From an uncultured Aquimarina sp. (GTDB lineage: Bacteria; Bacteroidota; Bacteroidia; Flavobacteriales; Flavobacteriaceae), in contig NZ_CANMQT010000003.1 in assembly GCF_947500065.1 (NCBI RefSeq), positions 1 through 64,000 of the forward strand: a stretch of 64,000 bases of DNA, in the 5' to 3' direction. Below the pieces are notes generated by a model that did not search any database, was not told the origin of the DNA, and saw only the letters and a list, made by a program, of their open reading frames with translations. The translations under genes were made by a program, and so were the position numbers. Positions 17,518 to 27,337 of the stretch are shown here, one piece after another. Each line of letters starts with the position of its first letter. The first letter of the stretch is position 1.

Positions 17518-20500
17518 ATGAAAAAAAATCTATCCGGTAACTTTCTTTCCGGGAAAGACCTTATAAGAATTATGAAAATCTATTCGCTTTTGCTTTTCAT
17601 TACTATTTCGAAGATATTTTCATTTAGTTCTTATTCTCAAACTATTTCTATATCTGTAAATGAAGTTAAATTACAGATGGCGATTGAAGAGATAGAACAA
17701 AAAAGTGAATATAGTTTTTTCTACAATAATAGTTTAATTGATATTTCGAGAAAAGTATCAGTAAAAGCTGATAATGAAAAAGTTAGGGATGTTCTAAGAA
17801 AACTTTTTAAAAATACTAATATAGATTATCAACTTTATAAAAACAGTATTGTTCTCTTTCCAAAAAACTCTAAAACCTCAGTGCAAGAAATCCGAAAGTT
17901 TTTAGATGATATAGAGCAACAGGAGGAACAACGAAAACAAAAGTCAAGTGAAGAAGTAAGTAAAATTGCCATAGATTCAAACCAAGAAAATATGGTTGAA
18001 GGAATAGTTGTGGATAATTCTGGAAACCCTTTGCCTGGGGCAACAGTTCTAATTAAGGGCACAAATACAGGTGTCCAAACAGATTTTGATGGTATTTTTA
18101 AAATTAAAGCTAAACCTGGAGATATATTAGTAATCTCATATGTTGGTTTTAGGGCTAAAGAAATTACAGCAACAAAAGAACTTCTTAATATTACATTAGA
18201 AGAGAGTTTAAACGAGTTATCCGAAGTAATTGTTACAGGTTATGGTGTACAAAGAAAGTCAAGAGTTACTGGTTCAGCCGTAAACCTTGATCTTAATTCA
18301 ATTACAGGAGTTCCAAGAGCGGCTATTCAAGAAAGTATACAAGGAAATATAGCAGGTGTTCTAGTAACAGCAAGTAGTGGGCAACCAGGAGCAACCCCAA
18401 ATGTTAGAATAAGAGGGGTTGGATCATTCGATTCAGCATTTCCTTTATACGTTATTGATGGGTTTCAAACTACTGATGCAAATGTAGTAGCGTCGTTAAA
18501 TCCTAATGATATAGAAGCAGTATCAGTATTAAAGGATGCCGCGTCTACTTCGATTTATGGTACACGTGGGGCTAATGGAGTAATTGTTATACAAACAAAA
18601 TCAGGACGTGATGGTGAAACTAAAGTTTCTTACAGTACTCAATCCGGGTTTTCTTCTGCTACTGTTGCGGATAGATTTAAACCATTGAATACTTCTGAAT
18701 TACAGGAGTTATTAGTAGAAGGTGTACAGAATGCAGGAATAAGAAATAACGATGCTGAAGCTCTTGATTTTTTAGTAGGTAATGGGTTTAACCCAAATGT
18801 TAATACCGATTGGTATGATTTAATAACTAGAGATGGATTATACCAGCAACATGATCTATCCATAAGAGGAGGTTCAGAAAAAACGAAATTCTTTTTGTCT
18901 GGTGGATATTTTAATCAGGAAGGAATTATTTTGGCTTCTGGGTTTGAACGTATGAATTCAAGGCTTAAATTGGATCACCATTTCACAAATCGTCTAAAAG
19001 CTGGCGCCTATATTTCGTATAATAAATCAATTTCTAAGGTTAGACCAACTGGAGGAGCATTTGCTAACCCAGTGAGATCTATATACAGAATCAGACCAGA
19101 TATATCACCAAATAATGATGATGGTACATTTAATTTTGGTTTTAATAGTACACATAATCCGATTGCACAAGCACAACAGGAGATTAGAAAAAACATAACA
19201 CACAGAATTTTGGCTGGAGCTAATGTTTCATATATGATTGTAGATGGACTATCATATGAATCACTAATTAATATGAATCAAACTTTTCAAGATCAGTTTT
19301 TAAGACTTCCTGCTGGCTTTGGAGATGGAAGACCGACTGGTCGTGGTGAACAAGATTCAAATTTTTTATTCACTTGGTTATTTAGAAATATGCTAAAATA
19401 TAATCAAAGCTGGAATGATCATAGCCTTTCTGCTTTTGGAGGATATGAATTACAAAAAGTGAGAAACAAATTTAGTGACCTTACGGTTGAGAATATTCCG
19501 GATGGTTTTGAAGACTTGAATAATGGTAGTCTCCCGACTGAGGCTTCAACTGAAAAAGTACAATCAGGTTTAAATTCGGTATTTCTTAATGCAGAATATT
19601 CATATGCGGATAAGTATTTAGTTAGTGGATCGGTAAGACGTGATGGATCATCAAGCTTTGGATCTAATAATAAATATGCAAATTTCTGGTCCGTGGGAAT
19701 TGGATGGAATGTAGCTAACGAAAATTTCATGAATCAAGTTGATTTTATTAGTACATTAAAGTTTAGAGCCAGCTATGGAGAAAATGGTAATGATCCTGTT
19801 ACCGGAATATTTAATTTATTTTCTGTTAATGATTATGATGGCAATCCTGGATTGGTTTTTACAGATCTTGGAAATCCTGATATAAAATGGGAAGTAAATA
19901 AGCCTTTAAATATAGGATTAGATTATTCGTTCTTTAAAGGAAGAGTACAAGGTAGTTTTGATTGGTATAAAAGAGAAACAACAGATCTTCTGAGAAATCG
20001 TCCAATATCTTCAACCAATGGAGATACCAGCATTGCTGAAAATATAGGGTCTATGGAAAATACTGGTTTTGAATTTGATATTACTACTAAAAATTATGTG
20101 GAATCAAATAGTGGATTTAGTTGGAATACAAATTTTAACATAACAGTGAATAGAAATGAAGTGACCAAGCTTTCTGGCAATGATGAACCAATTATTGGTA
20201 CTACAAGTATTATAGCTGTTGGAGAAGACTTTGAAACATTTTATTTACCTGCATATGCTGGAGTAGATCCAGCAAATGGTAATGCTTTATGGTATACTGA
20301 TGAAACCAGAACCGAGATAACCTCTAATTATAATAATGCTAATCAAGTAATTATTGGTAGGGCTACACCAGATTTTTATGCGGGTTTAAGAAATACGATA
20401 TCTTATAAAGGGATATCTCTGGACTTTCAGTTTTATTCAGCTTGGGGAGGATTGGTATATGATACCTGGAATAGGTTTACTAATAGTGATGGATCGAGAA

Positions 20501-20877
20501 GGTTATCAACTACAGGAAATGTGAGCAGAGGTACTTATGAAAGGAGATGGCAGAGACCTGGAGATATTACAGATGTTCCTGCTTTTGTATATGGAAATAC
20601 ACAAACAGGGAGTTCTTCACAACGATCTAGCAGATTTATCTATGATGGATCTTATGTGAGGTTAAGGGAAATATCATTAACATATCAAATACCTAATTCT
20701 GCAATAAGTAGTATAGGGTTATCAAATGCTAGAATATATTTAAAAGGAAATAACCTTTATACTTTTTTGAAAGATGATAGATTAGAAAGGGATCCTGAAG
20801 CAGGATCAGATGGTAGATTGAATCAAGAAATTCCTATTTCTAAAGCTATATTTTTAGGCTTGGATATAACATTTTAA
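17518..20877 (+). CDS. SusC-like TonB-dependent transducer with STN domain
   Basis: 1119 residues. A long signal region ends FSSYSQ at 41; the STN domain follows (about 42-115, EEIEQKSEYSFFYNNSLID), then a Gln/Glu/Ser-rich linker (about 125-158), a carboxypeptidase-regulatory-like domain (about 161-235), SEVIVTGYG, the plug (about 245-360) and the barrel ending LGLDITF. The STN extension would contact the FecR anti-sigma factor, coupling substrate binding to sigma release. SusD follows after 11 bases. The substrate is unknown. Confidence 0.95.
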   Translation: MKKNLSGNFLSGKDLIRIMKIYSLLLFITISKIFSFSSYSQTISISVNEVKLQMAIEEIEQKSEYSFFYNNSLIDISRKVSVKADNEKVRDVLRKLFKNTNIDYQLYKNSIVLFPKNSKTSVQEIRKFLDDIEQQEEQRKQKSSEEVSKIAIDSNQENMVEGIVVDNSGNPLPGATVLIKGTNTGVQTDFDGIFKIKAKPGDILVISYVGFRAKEITATKELLNITLEESLNELSEVIVTGYGVQRKSRVTGSAVNLDLNSITGVPRAAIQESIQGNIAGVLVTASSGQPGATPNVRIRGVGSFDSAFPLYVIDGFQTTDANVVASLNPNDIEAVSVLKDAASTSIYGTRGANGVIVIQTKSGRDGETKVSYSTQSGFSSATVADRFKPLNTSELQELLVEGVQNAGIRNNDAEALDFLVGNGFNPNVNTDWYDLITRDGLYQQHDLSIRGGSEKTKFFLSGGYFNQEGIILASGFERMNSRLKLDHHFTNRLKAGAYISYNKSISKVRPTGGAFANPVRSIYRIRPDISPNNDDGTFNFGFNSTHNPIAQAQQEIRKNITHRILAGANVSYMIVDGLSYESLINMNQTFQDQFLRLPAGFGDGRPTGRGEQDSNFLFTWLFRNMLKYNQSWNDHSLSAFGGYELQKVRNKFSDLTVENIPDGFEDLNNGSLPTEASTEKVQSGLNSVFLNAEYSYADKYLVSGSVRRDGSSSFGSNNKYANFWSVGIGWNVANENFMNQVDFISTLKFRASYGENGNDPVTGIFNLFSVNDYDGNPGLVFTDLGNPDIKWEVNKPLNIGLDYSFFKGRVQGSFDWYKRETTDLLRNRPISSTNGDTSIAENIGSMENTGFEFDITTKNYVESNSGFSWNTNFNITVNRNEVTKLSGNDEPIIGTTSIIAVGEDFETFYLPAYAGVDPANGNALWYTDETRTEITSNYNNANQVIIGRATPDFYAGLRNTISYKGISLDFQFYSAWGGLVYDTWNRFTNSDGSRRLSTTGNVSRGTYERRWQRPGDITDVPAFVYGNTQTGSSSQRSSRFIYDGSYVRLREISLTYQIPNSAISSIGLSNARIYLKGNNLYTFLKDDRLERDPEAGSDGRLNQEIPISKAIFLGLDITF

Positions 20878-20888
20878 AGACACGAATT

Positions 20889-22292
20889 ATGCAAAAGAAT
20901 ATATATATAATAATAATAACTTTATTTGTATTCACATTTATTGCCTGTGAAGATACACTAGAACAAAGACTGTCAGATTCAGTAGACGTGAATGAAGCAA
21001 TTGTAGATATCAATTCATTAAACCTTGCAGCAAACGGAGCATATAGCGTATTTGCTAGTTCTAACCATTACAATCGTAGTGTTTTATTATTACCGGAAAT
21101 TATGTCGGACAATGCATTTATTGATGCATTTGATAATACGGGGAGATATTTAGATTATGATAGCTATACCGTAAATGCCAATGATAATTTTGTAAACCCT
21201 TTGTGGAACAACCTAACCAGTATCATTGCCAACACTTCAATAATCATCCAAAAAGCTAATGAAATAACGTATCCCGAAACTGTTCAGGAAGATGCAGATC
21301 AATATATTGGAGAGATGTATGCATTACGAGCATTAGCGTTTCATAATTTTCAACTTTTATTCGCTCAGCCATACAATTTTACATCAGATGCATCTCATCT
21401 AGGAGTTCCAATTCCTGATTTTGAATTATTAGGAGATGGTGGAAATATTCAGGAGCCATCCAGAAGTACTACTGCCGAGGTTTACACACAAATTGTGAGT
21501 GATCTAGAAATAGCAATCGACCTGATGAGGGCAGAATCATTTCCCTTTAGAATGGATGTTTATGCCGCAAAAGCATTATTAGCCAGAGTGTATTTACATA
21601 TGGAAAATTGGACAGAAGCAAGGGATATGGCAAACGATGTCATAGAGAATAGTGGTAATGGATTATTAACAAATCAAGAGTATGTTGCTAGTTGGGGATT
21701 AGACTCAAACTCAGAGACTTTATTTGCTATAGTTAATAATGAAACTGATAATTCAGGAACGAGTTCTATAGGTTATTTTTATCTTACTTATAAAGATGCT
21801 TTTGCTACAGATAATTTTAAAAACACACTTAATGATACGGATGTAAGAAAAGAATTGTATCCCGCTGATGGGTCTGTAAACCTGGTGACTAAATTCCCGA
21901 GGAATAATGTGCAAGATGATAATATTCAAGTGCTTAGGCTTTCTGAAATGTACTTAATAAAAGCAGAAGCACATGCACAACTTACCGAAGAAATAGAATC
22001 AAGAGAGGCTTTGGATCTAATTATTCAAAGGGCAGACCCTATGGCAAGTCCATCAGCAGAAAGTGGACAAGCTCTTTTGGATAAAGTCATTTTAGAACGA
22101 AGAAAAGAATTAGCCTATGAAGGTTTTAGATTATATGACCTTACCAGATACGGAATTACTTTTAATAAATTCAGACAAGATGCTGATCCGATTATGATTA
22201 CAGCTCCTGAGGACAGAACCATTTTGCCAATTCCAATTGATGAAATTAATGTGAATCCTAATCTTGCAGGACAACAAAATCCTGGGTATTAA
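20889..22292 (+). CDS. SusD/RagB-like lipoprotein
   Basis: 467 residues. Lipoprotein signal MQKNIYIIIITLFVFTFIAC. The SusD fold is supported by YIGEMYALRALAFHNFQLLFAQPY, AAKALLARVYLHMENWTEARDMA, LRLSEMYLIKAEAHAQL and the C-terminal ERRKELAYEGFRLYDLTRYG and PIPIDEINVNPNL. It pairs with the preceding STN-type SusC and probably binds its ligand at the cell surface. Confidence 0.93.
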   Translation: MQKNIYIIIITLFVFTFIACEDTLEQRLSDSVDVNEAIVDINSLNLAANGAYSVFASSNHYNRSVLLLPEIMSDNAFIDAFDNTGRYLDYDSYTVNANDNFVNPLWNNLTSIIANTSIIIQKANEITYPETVQEDADQYIGEMYALRALAFHNFQLLFAQPYNFTSDASHLGVPIPDFELLGDGGNIQEPSRSTTAEVYTQIVSDLEIAIDLMRAESFPFRMDVYAAKALLARVYLHMENWTEARDMANDVIENSGNGLLTNQEYVASWGLDSNSETLFAIVNNETDNSGTSSIGYFYLTYKDAFATDNFKNTLNDTDVRKELYPADGSVNLVTKFPRNNVQDDNIQVLRLSEMYLIKAEAHAQLTEEIESREALDLIIQRADPMASPSAESGQALLDKVILERRKELAYEGFRLYDLTRYGITFNKFRQDADPIMITAPEDRTILPIPIDEINVNPNLAGQQNPGY

Positions 22293-22310
22293 TTAACTAA
22301 TAAGAAGATC

Positions 22311-23438
22311 ATGAAAATTTTAAAAAATAGTGTTATAGCTATCATAATCAGCTTATTTTGTGGTTGCGATGCTAATGATAACGAGGTAATATTACCTTCT
22401 AATTTCAATTATATTTCTTTTACGACTGATACTATTAACGTTATAGAATCTGATACAGGTTCTATAACTGTATCATTTGTATATTCGGGGCCACTTTTAT
22501 CTCAAGACCTTACTATAAATTATATGATCTCTTTCCCTGATCAGAACGCAGCTCAGGAAGGAGTAGATTACATATTGCCGGCTGGTTCTGGAAGTTTTGT
22601 ACTTCCTGCCGGAGAAACCATAGCAGAGGTTACGCTTATAGAATCTCTAATCAATGATGATCTTTCTATAGGGTCAAGATCAGTGATATTCAATCTAGAA
22701 TCGGCAAATGGTTTGATATTAGGTAAACCAGATAATAGAGAAGCTAAAAGTGTAACGGTAACTGTTGGAGAGGATGATTTATTTGAGTTTGGATATTCCA
22801 GTTTTGAAGATGTACCAACATTTGAAAATTTTAACCAATATCCAAGACCTGCAGGAACTGTGGATCCTCTTTTGAATGTTCAGGATTCGGATGCGTCATC
22901 AGAGGTTCCATATGTAAGTTACCCTGTAAATACTGGTAGTGAATTAGGTTTTACTGCATCTTTTCTGGCTGCAAGCGTGAGTGCCATAGAACAGGAAACT
23001 ATGGGAGTTTATAACAGTACTGTTATTTTAGCAAACCCTGATGTGTTTCCGTCAGGATTAACAGAACTTGTGGATGGAAATCAAGCATATGTAACGTCGG
23101 ATCTAGATGGTTTTGTTACACTTAGATTTGATGAGATTATCGGTCTAAATCCTAATGTAACGAATGCTGTGTTAGATGTAAAAGTGTTTTTTGGTACAAC
23201 AACTTGGGAAACCGAAGACGGAATGGTAATTTATTACGAAACCGCTGATGGCTTAGGAGATCCAATACTTTCTCTTTTTGATGATGATGTTGAAGCGGCA
23301 GAAGGTACGTGGCAAGAGTTAAGAATACCCATTCCAGAAGATAAACTAACTACTGGGAGGTTGGTAGTTACCTTCAGAAATGGAGCCAATACCGAAATGA
23401 TTATTTTGGACTCAATATCAATAAAGGGAATTCTGTAA
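22311..23438 (+). CDS. Sus-locus surface lipoprotein with Calx-beta-like region
   Basis: 375 residues. MKILKNSVIAIIISLFCGC is a lipoprotein signal. About 30-155 is beta-rich and resembles a Calx-beta/DUF4843-like domain (TVSFVYSGPLL.., GVDYILPAGSGSFVLPAGE). The C-terminal part (about 165-375), with GFVTLRFDEIIGL and TGRLVVTFRNGANTEMIILDSISI, looks like a carbohydrate-binding jelly roll. Position after SusD is where surface glycan- or protein-binding accessory proteins are encoded. No catalytic motif is visible. Confidence 0.65.
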   Translation: MKILKNSVIAIIISLFCGCDANDNEVILPSNFNYISFTTDTINVIESDTGSITVSFVYSGPLLSQDLTINYMISFPDQNAAQEGVDYILPAGSGSFVLPAGETIAEVTLIESLINDDLSIGSRSVIFNLESANGLILGKPDNREAKSVTVTVGEDDLFEFGYSSFEDVPTFENFNQYPRPAGTVDPLLNVQDSDASSEVPYVSYPVNTGSELGFTASFLAASVSAIEQETMGVYNSTVILANPDVFPSGLTELVDGNQAYVTSDLDGFVTLRFDEIIGLNPNVTNAVLDVKVFFGTTTWETEDGMVIYYETADGLGDPILSLFDDDVEAAEGTWQELRIPIPEDKLTTGRLVVTFRNGANTEMIILDSISIKGIL

Positions 23439-23462
23439 AGTTTTATTTTGAATTAGTTGATG

Positions 23463-23503
23463 ATAATGAACTTGGTTTACTTTCATAAAATCAAGTTCAT
23501 TAT
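23463..23503. terminator. bidirectional hairpin between convergent operons
   Basis: ATAATGAACTTG (23463-23474) pairs perfectly with CAAGTTCATTAT (23492-23503), with a 17-base loop. A second, imperfect hairpin around TACGCTAAT...ATTAGAGCGTA (about 23514-23538) follows. Neither has a strong T run; position between converging genes favours termination. Confidence 0.5.
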
Positions 23504-23544
23504 TAAATGATCAATACGCTAATCAAAATTAGAGCGTATCAATA

Positions 23545-24702
23545 CTATTTTAAGTTCCTAAGAATAAAATCTAACTTGGTATTTGTGTTTAGGTTTTGAG
23601 TAAAAGAATCTGTCATATGACGACTCTTTTTGGACAGTCCTAATTGCTGTAATCGATCAATAGCATTTTTGTTTTCTAAAGTTACCTTTCCAGTTAGTAA
23701 TGCATCCATGTCTTGATTAGAATAATAATAATCATAGACTTTTTTAAGACCTGTCAGGTAAAGGTAATCCTTAGTGAAACCACCACCACGATGCACTCTT
23801 AGTGTTATTTGCCAGGCCGTTTCCTTATCGAGTTTATATTGGTTATATAGTAGATCAAAGGTGTCCTTAAAATCATATCCTTTAATCAGACTATCTGCAG
23901 CAATAACACGATAAGCTAATTCTTTCATTCGTTTTAACGTTAAACAACCAGACATATATTCACTAAATACAGCAAGTCCTTCCTGAGTTTCTGTATTATT
24001 AACAAAACCATTAGAAAAAATCTTTAGTGGTTGGCTTTTTCCATTAAAAGTAGTAACCATATGTACTCCTATCTCATGATTAGCAAGTACCTTTAAATCA
24101 TTATCACTAAACTTATTGTTTTTCTTTAATACCAGTGTTTCTGACGCATTCAGAACCATTGCAGCAGCAGATATATGCGTAGACTTTTTAATATTAAAGT
24201 TAAAATCATAACGCTCTGCAAATTTCATGAAGTATATTTCAGCATCAGTCGCAGAATGTTTTTTGGTGAATTCTTCTTCTGGTTTTTCATCTTCAAAATG
24301 AAGAATGAATCGAGCATTCTCTACATCACGTTCTTTAGGAGTTCCGAAAACTTTTAAAGAATTGTAATAGAAGTTATTACCACTACCAATGGTTTCTATA
24401 CATTGGATTAATCCAGAATATTCATAAATGATATCTTGATATAATTTTCTGATTCCTTCATCTTCAATACGTTCTAACCGTTGACTGAAAAATAGACGTT
24501 GTAATTTATAGGGGTCGAATTTTATTTTTCGATAGTTAAATTTTGGATTAAAACGATATTTACAAGCAAAAAAGCTCTTTTTTTCCTGTTCAATATTTAG
24601 TGGATTCAGATAATTAAGAAGTTCAATGTTCTTAACAAGTCTATCAAGATTTTGATCAATTTCGAATAAATCTGAGTATGTGTCTACAACATCTTCGATC
24701 AT
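23545..24702 (-). CDS. MATCAP-like metallopeptidase (DUF1704, QEGLA-motif protein)
   Basis: 385 residues. The zinc motif HEIGVH (His209, Glu210, His214) and the third ligand Glu241 in TETQEGLAVFSEYMSG are in the arrangement of the DUF1704 family, related to the eukaryotic tubulin tyrosine carboxypeptidase MATCAP. RVHRGGGFTKDYLYLTGL further on is also conserved in the family. Databases call such proteins flavohemoglobin expression-modulating, but no flavohemoglobin gene is here. Cytosolic, no signal. It is last of a three-gene set with an amidohydrolase (50 bases upstream) and an ATP-grasp ligase. Carboxypeptidase activity is an inference from the family. Confidence 0.82.
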   Translation of the reverse strand: MIEDVVDTYSDLFEIDQNLDRLVKNIELLNYLNPLNIEQEKKSFFACKYRFNPKFNYRKIKFDPYKLQRLFFSQRLERIEDEGIRKLYQDIIYEYSGLIQCIETIGSGNNFYYNSLKVFGTPKERDVENARFILHFEDEKPEEEFTKKHSATDAEIYFMKFAERYDFNFNIKKSTHISAAAMVLNASETLVLKKNNKFSDNDLKVLANHEIGVHMVTTFNGKSQPLKIFSNGFVNNTETQEGLAVFSEYMSGCLTLKRMKELAYRVIAADSLIKGYDFKDTFDLLYNQYKLDKETAWQITLRVHRGGGFTKDYLYLTGLKKVYDYYYSNQDMDALLTGKVTLENKNAIDRLQQLGLSKKSRHMTDSFTQNLNTNTKLDFILRNLK

Positions 24703-24752
24703 ATTGTTTTTTTAACTAAGTACAAAAATAATAGATTAAGTTTTCAGAAACA

Positions 24753-25589
24753 CTACTTTGGATCAATAAAGCTTTGATAAAATAATTGAGCATGTTTAGG
24801 GAGTCTAACTTTTAGTTCTTGTTCGATCGCATAAACTACTTCGGGATAGATAATATAATCCAATTCGTGGCAATATATTTTAGAAAACTCAGTCGCCAGT
24901 ACCAAAGTATTAGGAAAATATTTAGTAATGTACTTTAGAAAATATCCATTTCCTTGAAATGTATCATTAATAGCAGCGGTCATTTCTGTTGCATTTGGAA
25001 GTTTAATTTCTGATAGTGTTTTACACCAAGAATCTATTAATGAAGAAAATCTGTTATTATCTATATTAGTTGTTCCAAGATTTACAACAGGAACATCTCT
25101 ATCCCATCTTCTTCGGTTATATGAGTGTATATCGTACACAATAGCCCCATTATATTTGGATTCAATTTTGGAAATTAAGGCGTGAACTACCTCATAAAAG
25201 TTCTGATGTTTTTTAAGAGAAAATTGTTTCGCATCAGCAGTTAATGGGTTCTCCCATAGTTGTTTCCCCCAAGCATCTTCATAAATAGCATTTTCGGGGT
25301 CTCTATTTAGATCATATTCAAATCTAGAATCACAACCAGCAATCACTATAGGATGACTCTGTATCATTTGTTTTGTAGCTGGATCTTCTTCATACCATCG
25401 TTCAAATTCAGTATGTAGGCAATTATCCCAAAGTTCTTTTCTAAACTGATGCCCGTCATGAACTGCTCCACAAATATAAAAAGTGTAAGAATCAATTTTA
25501 ATAGAAAATGAATAATCTTCTATGATGGCATGAAAAGGTTCTTCAGCATTTATTTTACGGATGATTTCATCAATAGAAAGCTTAAGCAT
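24753..25589 (-). CDS. N-formylglutamate amidohydrolase-family protein
   Basis: 278 residues. Family features: GAVHDGHQF near the N-terminus (in place of the more usual VPHSG), SRFEYDLNRDPENAI, and YDIHSYNRR. The family hydrolyses N-formyl-glutamate in histidine breakdown, but no hut genes are nearby and this protein differs from HutG at the first motif. It overlaps the ATP-grasp gene by 8 bases, so the two are probably translationally coupled. A different N-acyl or amide substrate linked to the ligase product is more plausible than histidine degradation. Confidence 0.78.
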   Translation of the reverse strand: MLKLSIDEIIRKINAEEPFHAIIEDYSFSIKIDSYTFYICGAVHDGHQFRKELWDNCLHTEFERWYEEDPATKQMIQSHPIVIAGCDSRFEYDLNRDPENAIYEDAWGKQLWENPLTADAKQFSLKKHQNFYEVVHALISKIESKYNGAIVYDIHSYNRRRWDRDVPVVNLGTTNIDNNRFSSLIDSWCKTLSEIKLPNATEMTAAINDTFQGNGYFLKYITKYFPNTLVLATEFSKIYCHELDYIIYPEVVYAIEQELKVRLPKHAQLFYQSFIDPK

Positions 25590-26613
25590 CGTCTACTGTT
25601 TTTCTGAGCTTAGCTTTTCTATCGAATCGATTAACTCTTTGTACTACTTTATCTTCAATAAAATCCACTACTTTTTCTTGTAATCTTACTTTATACTTTT
25701 TGTTGATATAAGTAATTCCTCCTGGACTCATTACATTTACTTCTACCAGCATACCGTTGATAACATCAATACCTACAAAATATAATCCATCTTTAACAAG
25801 TTTAGGACCTATTAAACGACATAATTCTTTTTCTTGTTTTGTCAACGAATGCTTTACCACAGAACCACCTGCAGTAACATTAGATCTATGATCATCCGCT
25901 CCGGGAATTCGACGCATAGCACCAATAGGTTTTCCATTTAAAATAAGAATACGGACATCACCTTGATCAGCTCCTTCAATATAATCCTGAAGTATGACAT
26001 AGTTACTAGTTCCATCTTTATTATCTATATAAAAATCTAATAGAGAACGGATACTTGTCATAGCTCCTTTTTCTATTAAAATAACACCAGAACCACCAAA
26101 ACCGTTTAGAGGTTTAAGGATCATCTTATCGTTTGTAGATTCTTTAATCATGTTAATTAAGTAATCTTTGTTCTTAGTTACGTGAGTTCTGGGAATAAAA
26201 TGGGTGTCAATATCATCAAAAGCAGCAGTATAAAGTTTGTTGTTGGACCTTCTGATTCCATCAATATCATTCATGATAAAAACATCGTCTTTTATAGAAT
26301 CCAGAAAATTGAGCATAATCATATCAAGAGGAGGATTACTTCTTAAAATGATGGCATCAAACCCTGCTAGGGGCAGCATTTCATCCCTAAAGGTAGTTTT
26401 GATATAGAAAGATTTCATAGAAGAGGAAATCTTTTGTTGTCGATTAATCACTTTACAAAAAGAATACGTAACACTATCTCTTATGGTAAGATTTGATGGT
26501 GTAGCTAAAGCTACTCCATGCCCTCTCTTTGCAAATTCGTGAATTAATGTTAAACTTGTATCATTTTCGGGATCAATTTTTTCCCATGGGTACATTAGAA
26601 AACAGACGTTCAT
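25582..26613 (-). CDS. ATP-grasp ligase, glutathione synthetase/RimK-like
   Basis: 343 residues from ATG at 26613; a TTG two codons earlier is less likely. The N-terminal half resembles the GshB pre-ATP-grasp domain (MNVCFLMYPWEKIDPENDTSL). ATP-grasp motifs: KPLNGFGGSGVILI, ILQDYIEGADQGDVRILILNG, RIPGADDHRSN and GIDVINGMLVEVNVMSPGGI. This family joins an amino group to a carboxylate through an acyl-phosphate. No gshA-like gene is present, so classical glutathione synthesis is unlikely here. First gene of the cluster with the amidohydrolase and MATCAP-like genes. Confidence 0.82.
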   Translation of the reverse strand: MNVCFLMYPWEKIDPENDTSLTLIHEFAKRGHGVALATPSNLTIRDSVTYSFCKVINRQQKISSSMKSFYIKTTFRDEMLPLAGFDAIILRSNPPLDMIMLNFLDSIKDDVFIMNDIDGIRRSNNKLYTAAFDDIDTHFIPRTHVTKNKDYLINMIKESTNDKMILKPLNGFGGSGVILIEKGAMTSIRSLLDFYIDNKDGTSNYVILQDYIEGADQGDVRILILNGKPIGAMRRIPGADDHRSNVTAGGSVVKHSLTKQEKELCRLIGPKLVKDGLYFVGIDVINGMLVEVNVMSPGGITYINKKYKVRLQEKVVDFIEDKVVQRVNRFDRKAKLRKTVDDA

Positions 26614-26710
26614 GAGCAATATGTGTTTTAGAAAAGAAAAATAATAAATTTTGCGTTTAGATGCCTAAAAAAGTATTAAAACTTAAAAGAAATTTATCTT
26701 AATTGGATAG

Positions 26711-27301
26711 TTATCTACAATTCAAATCAATCTGTACTTCATTTAACTTATCCCAAACAGGATGATTAATTGGTTTAGGGGAGATTCTAAATAATACTAA
26801 ATGCTTTTCTAAATTTTCACAAAAACTATATGTTGCTACTAGGTTTAAATTTACTTCTTTGTTGGCGGTAAATGCATCATATGTTATGATTTTACCGGCA
26901 AATGATTGATTGTCAACTTTTTCAAAGAAAGCTTTGGTCCTAGAAATATTTTTTAAATTTCCAGATTCTGGCTTCGAAACTACATCTGTTAGACCATCAA
27001 AATAGGCTTCCATCTCTGATTCTAAGCTGCTACTAGATAATTTTGGGTCTTCATCCAGATACCAAAGAAATGAGTATGTAAAATACTCTTCTGAACCTTG
27101 TTTACCCCAACCAGGAGCAAATCGAACATATTCTGTACCTTTGTAATTAAGAGATGGGGCAAATGATAATGGAAACACTATGGTTTCTTTCCTCCAATTA
27201 TCAGGAGCGAGTAAAGGATCAATAGATGAATCTTTCTTTTTACATTGTGTAAATGTGAAAAGGAGTATTACAAAAAATGGTATAGTTTTTGAAACTGACA
27301 T
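26711..27301 (-). CDS. hypothetical lipoprotein
   Basis: 196 residues. MSVSKTIPFFVILLFTFTQC is a lipoprotein signal; mature part starts CKKKDSSIDPLLAPDNWRKE. The segment FPLSFAPSLNYKGTEYVRFAPGWG suggests a secreted beta-rich domain but I do not recognise a family. It stands alone between the ATP-grasp cluster and the M28-like gene, divergent from the latter. Function unknown. Confidence 0.6.
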   Translation of the reverse strand: MSVSKTIPFFVILLFTFTQCKKKDSSIDPLLAPDNWRKETIVFPLSFAPSLNYKGTEYVRFAPGWGKQGSEEYFTYSFLWYLDEDPKLSSSSLESEMEAYFDGLTDVVSKPESGNLKNISRTKAFFEKVDNQSFAGKIITYDAFTANKEVNLNLVATYSFCENLEKHLVLFRISPKPINHPVWDKLNEVQIDLNCR

Positions 27302-27337
27302 AATGAGATTTATTATTTATAAACTTAAAAATACTAA

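Noticed and set aside
19419..19730. open antisense frame inside the second susC gene
   Set aside because: Its pattern follows the codons of the real gene and it has no recognised domain.
23545..24702. role in flavohemoglobin control suggested by the family name
   Set aside because: No flavohemoglobin gene is present and the zinc-peptidase motifs point to a catalytic role.
24753..25589. histidine degradation enzyme HutG
   Set aside because: No hut genes, altered first motif, and overlap with an ATP-grasp ligase gene.
25582..26613. glutathione synthetase in glutathione synthesis
   Set aside because: No gamma-glutamylcysteine ligase nearby and the operon context points to another product.
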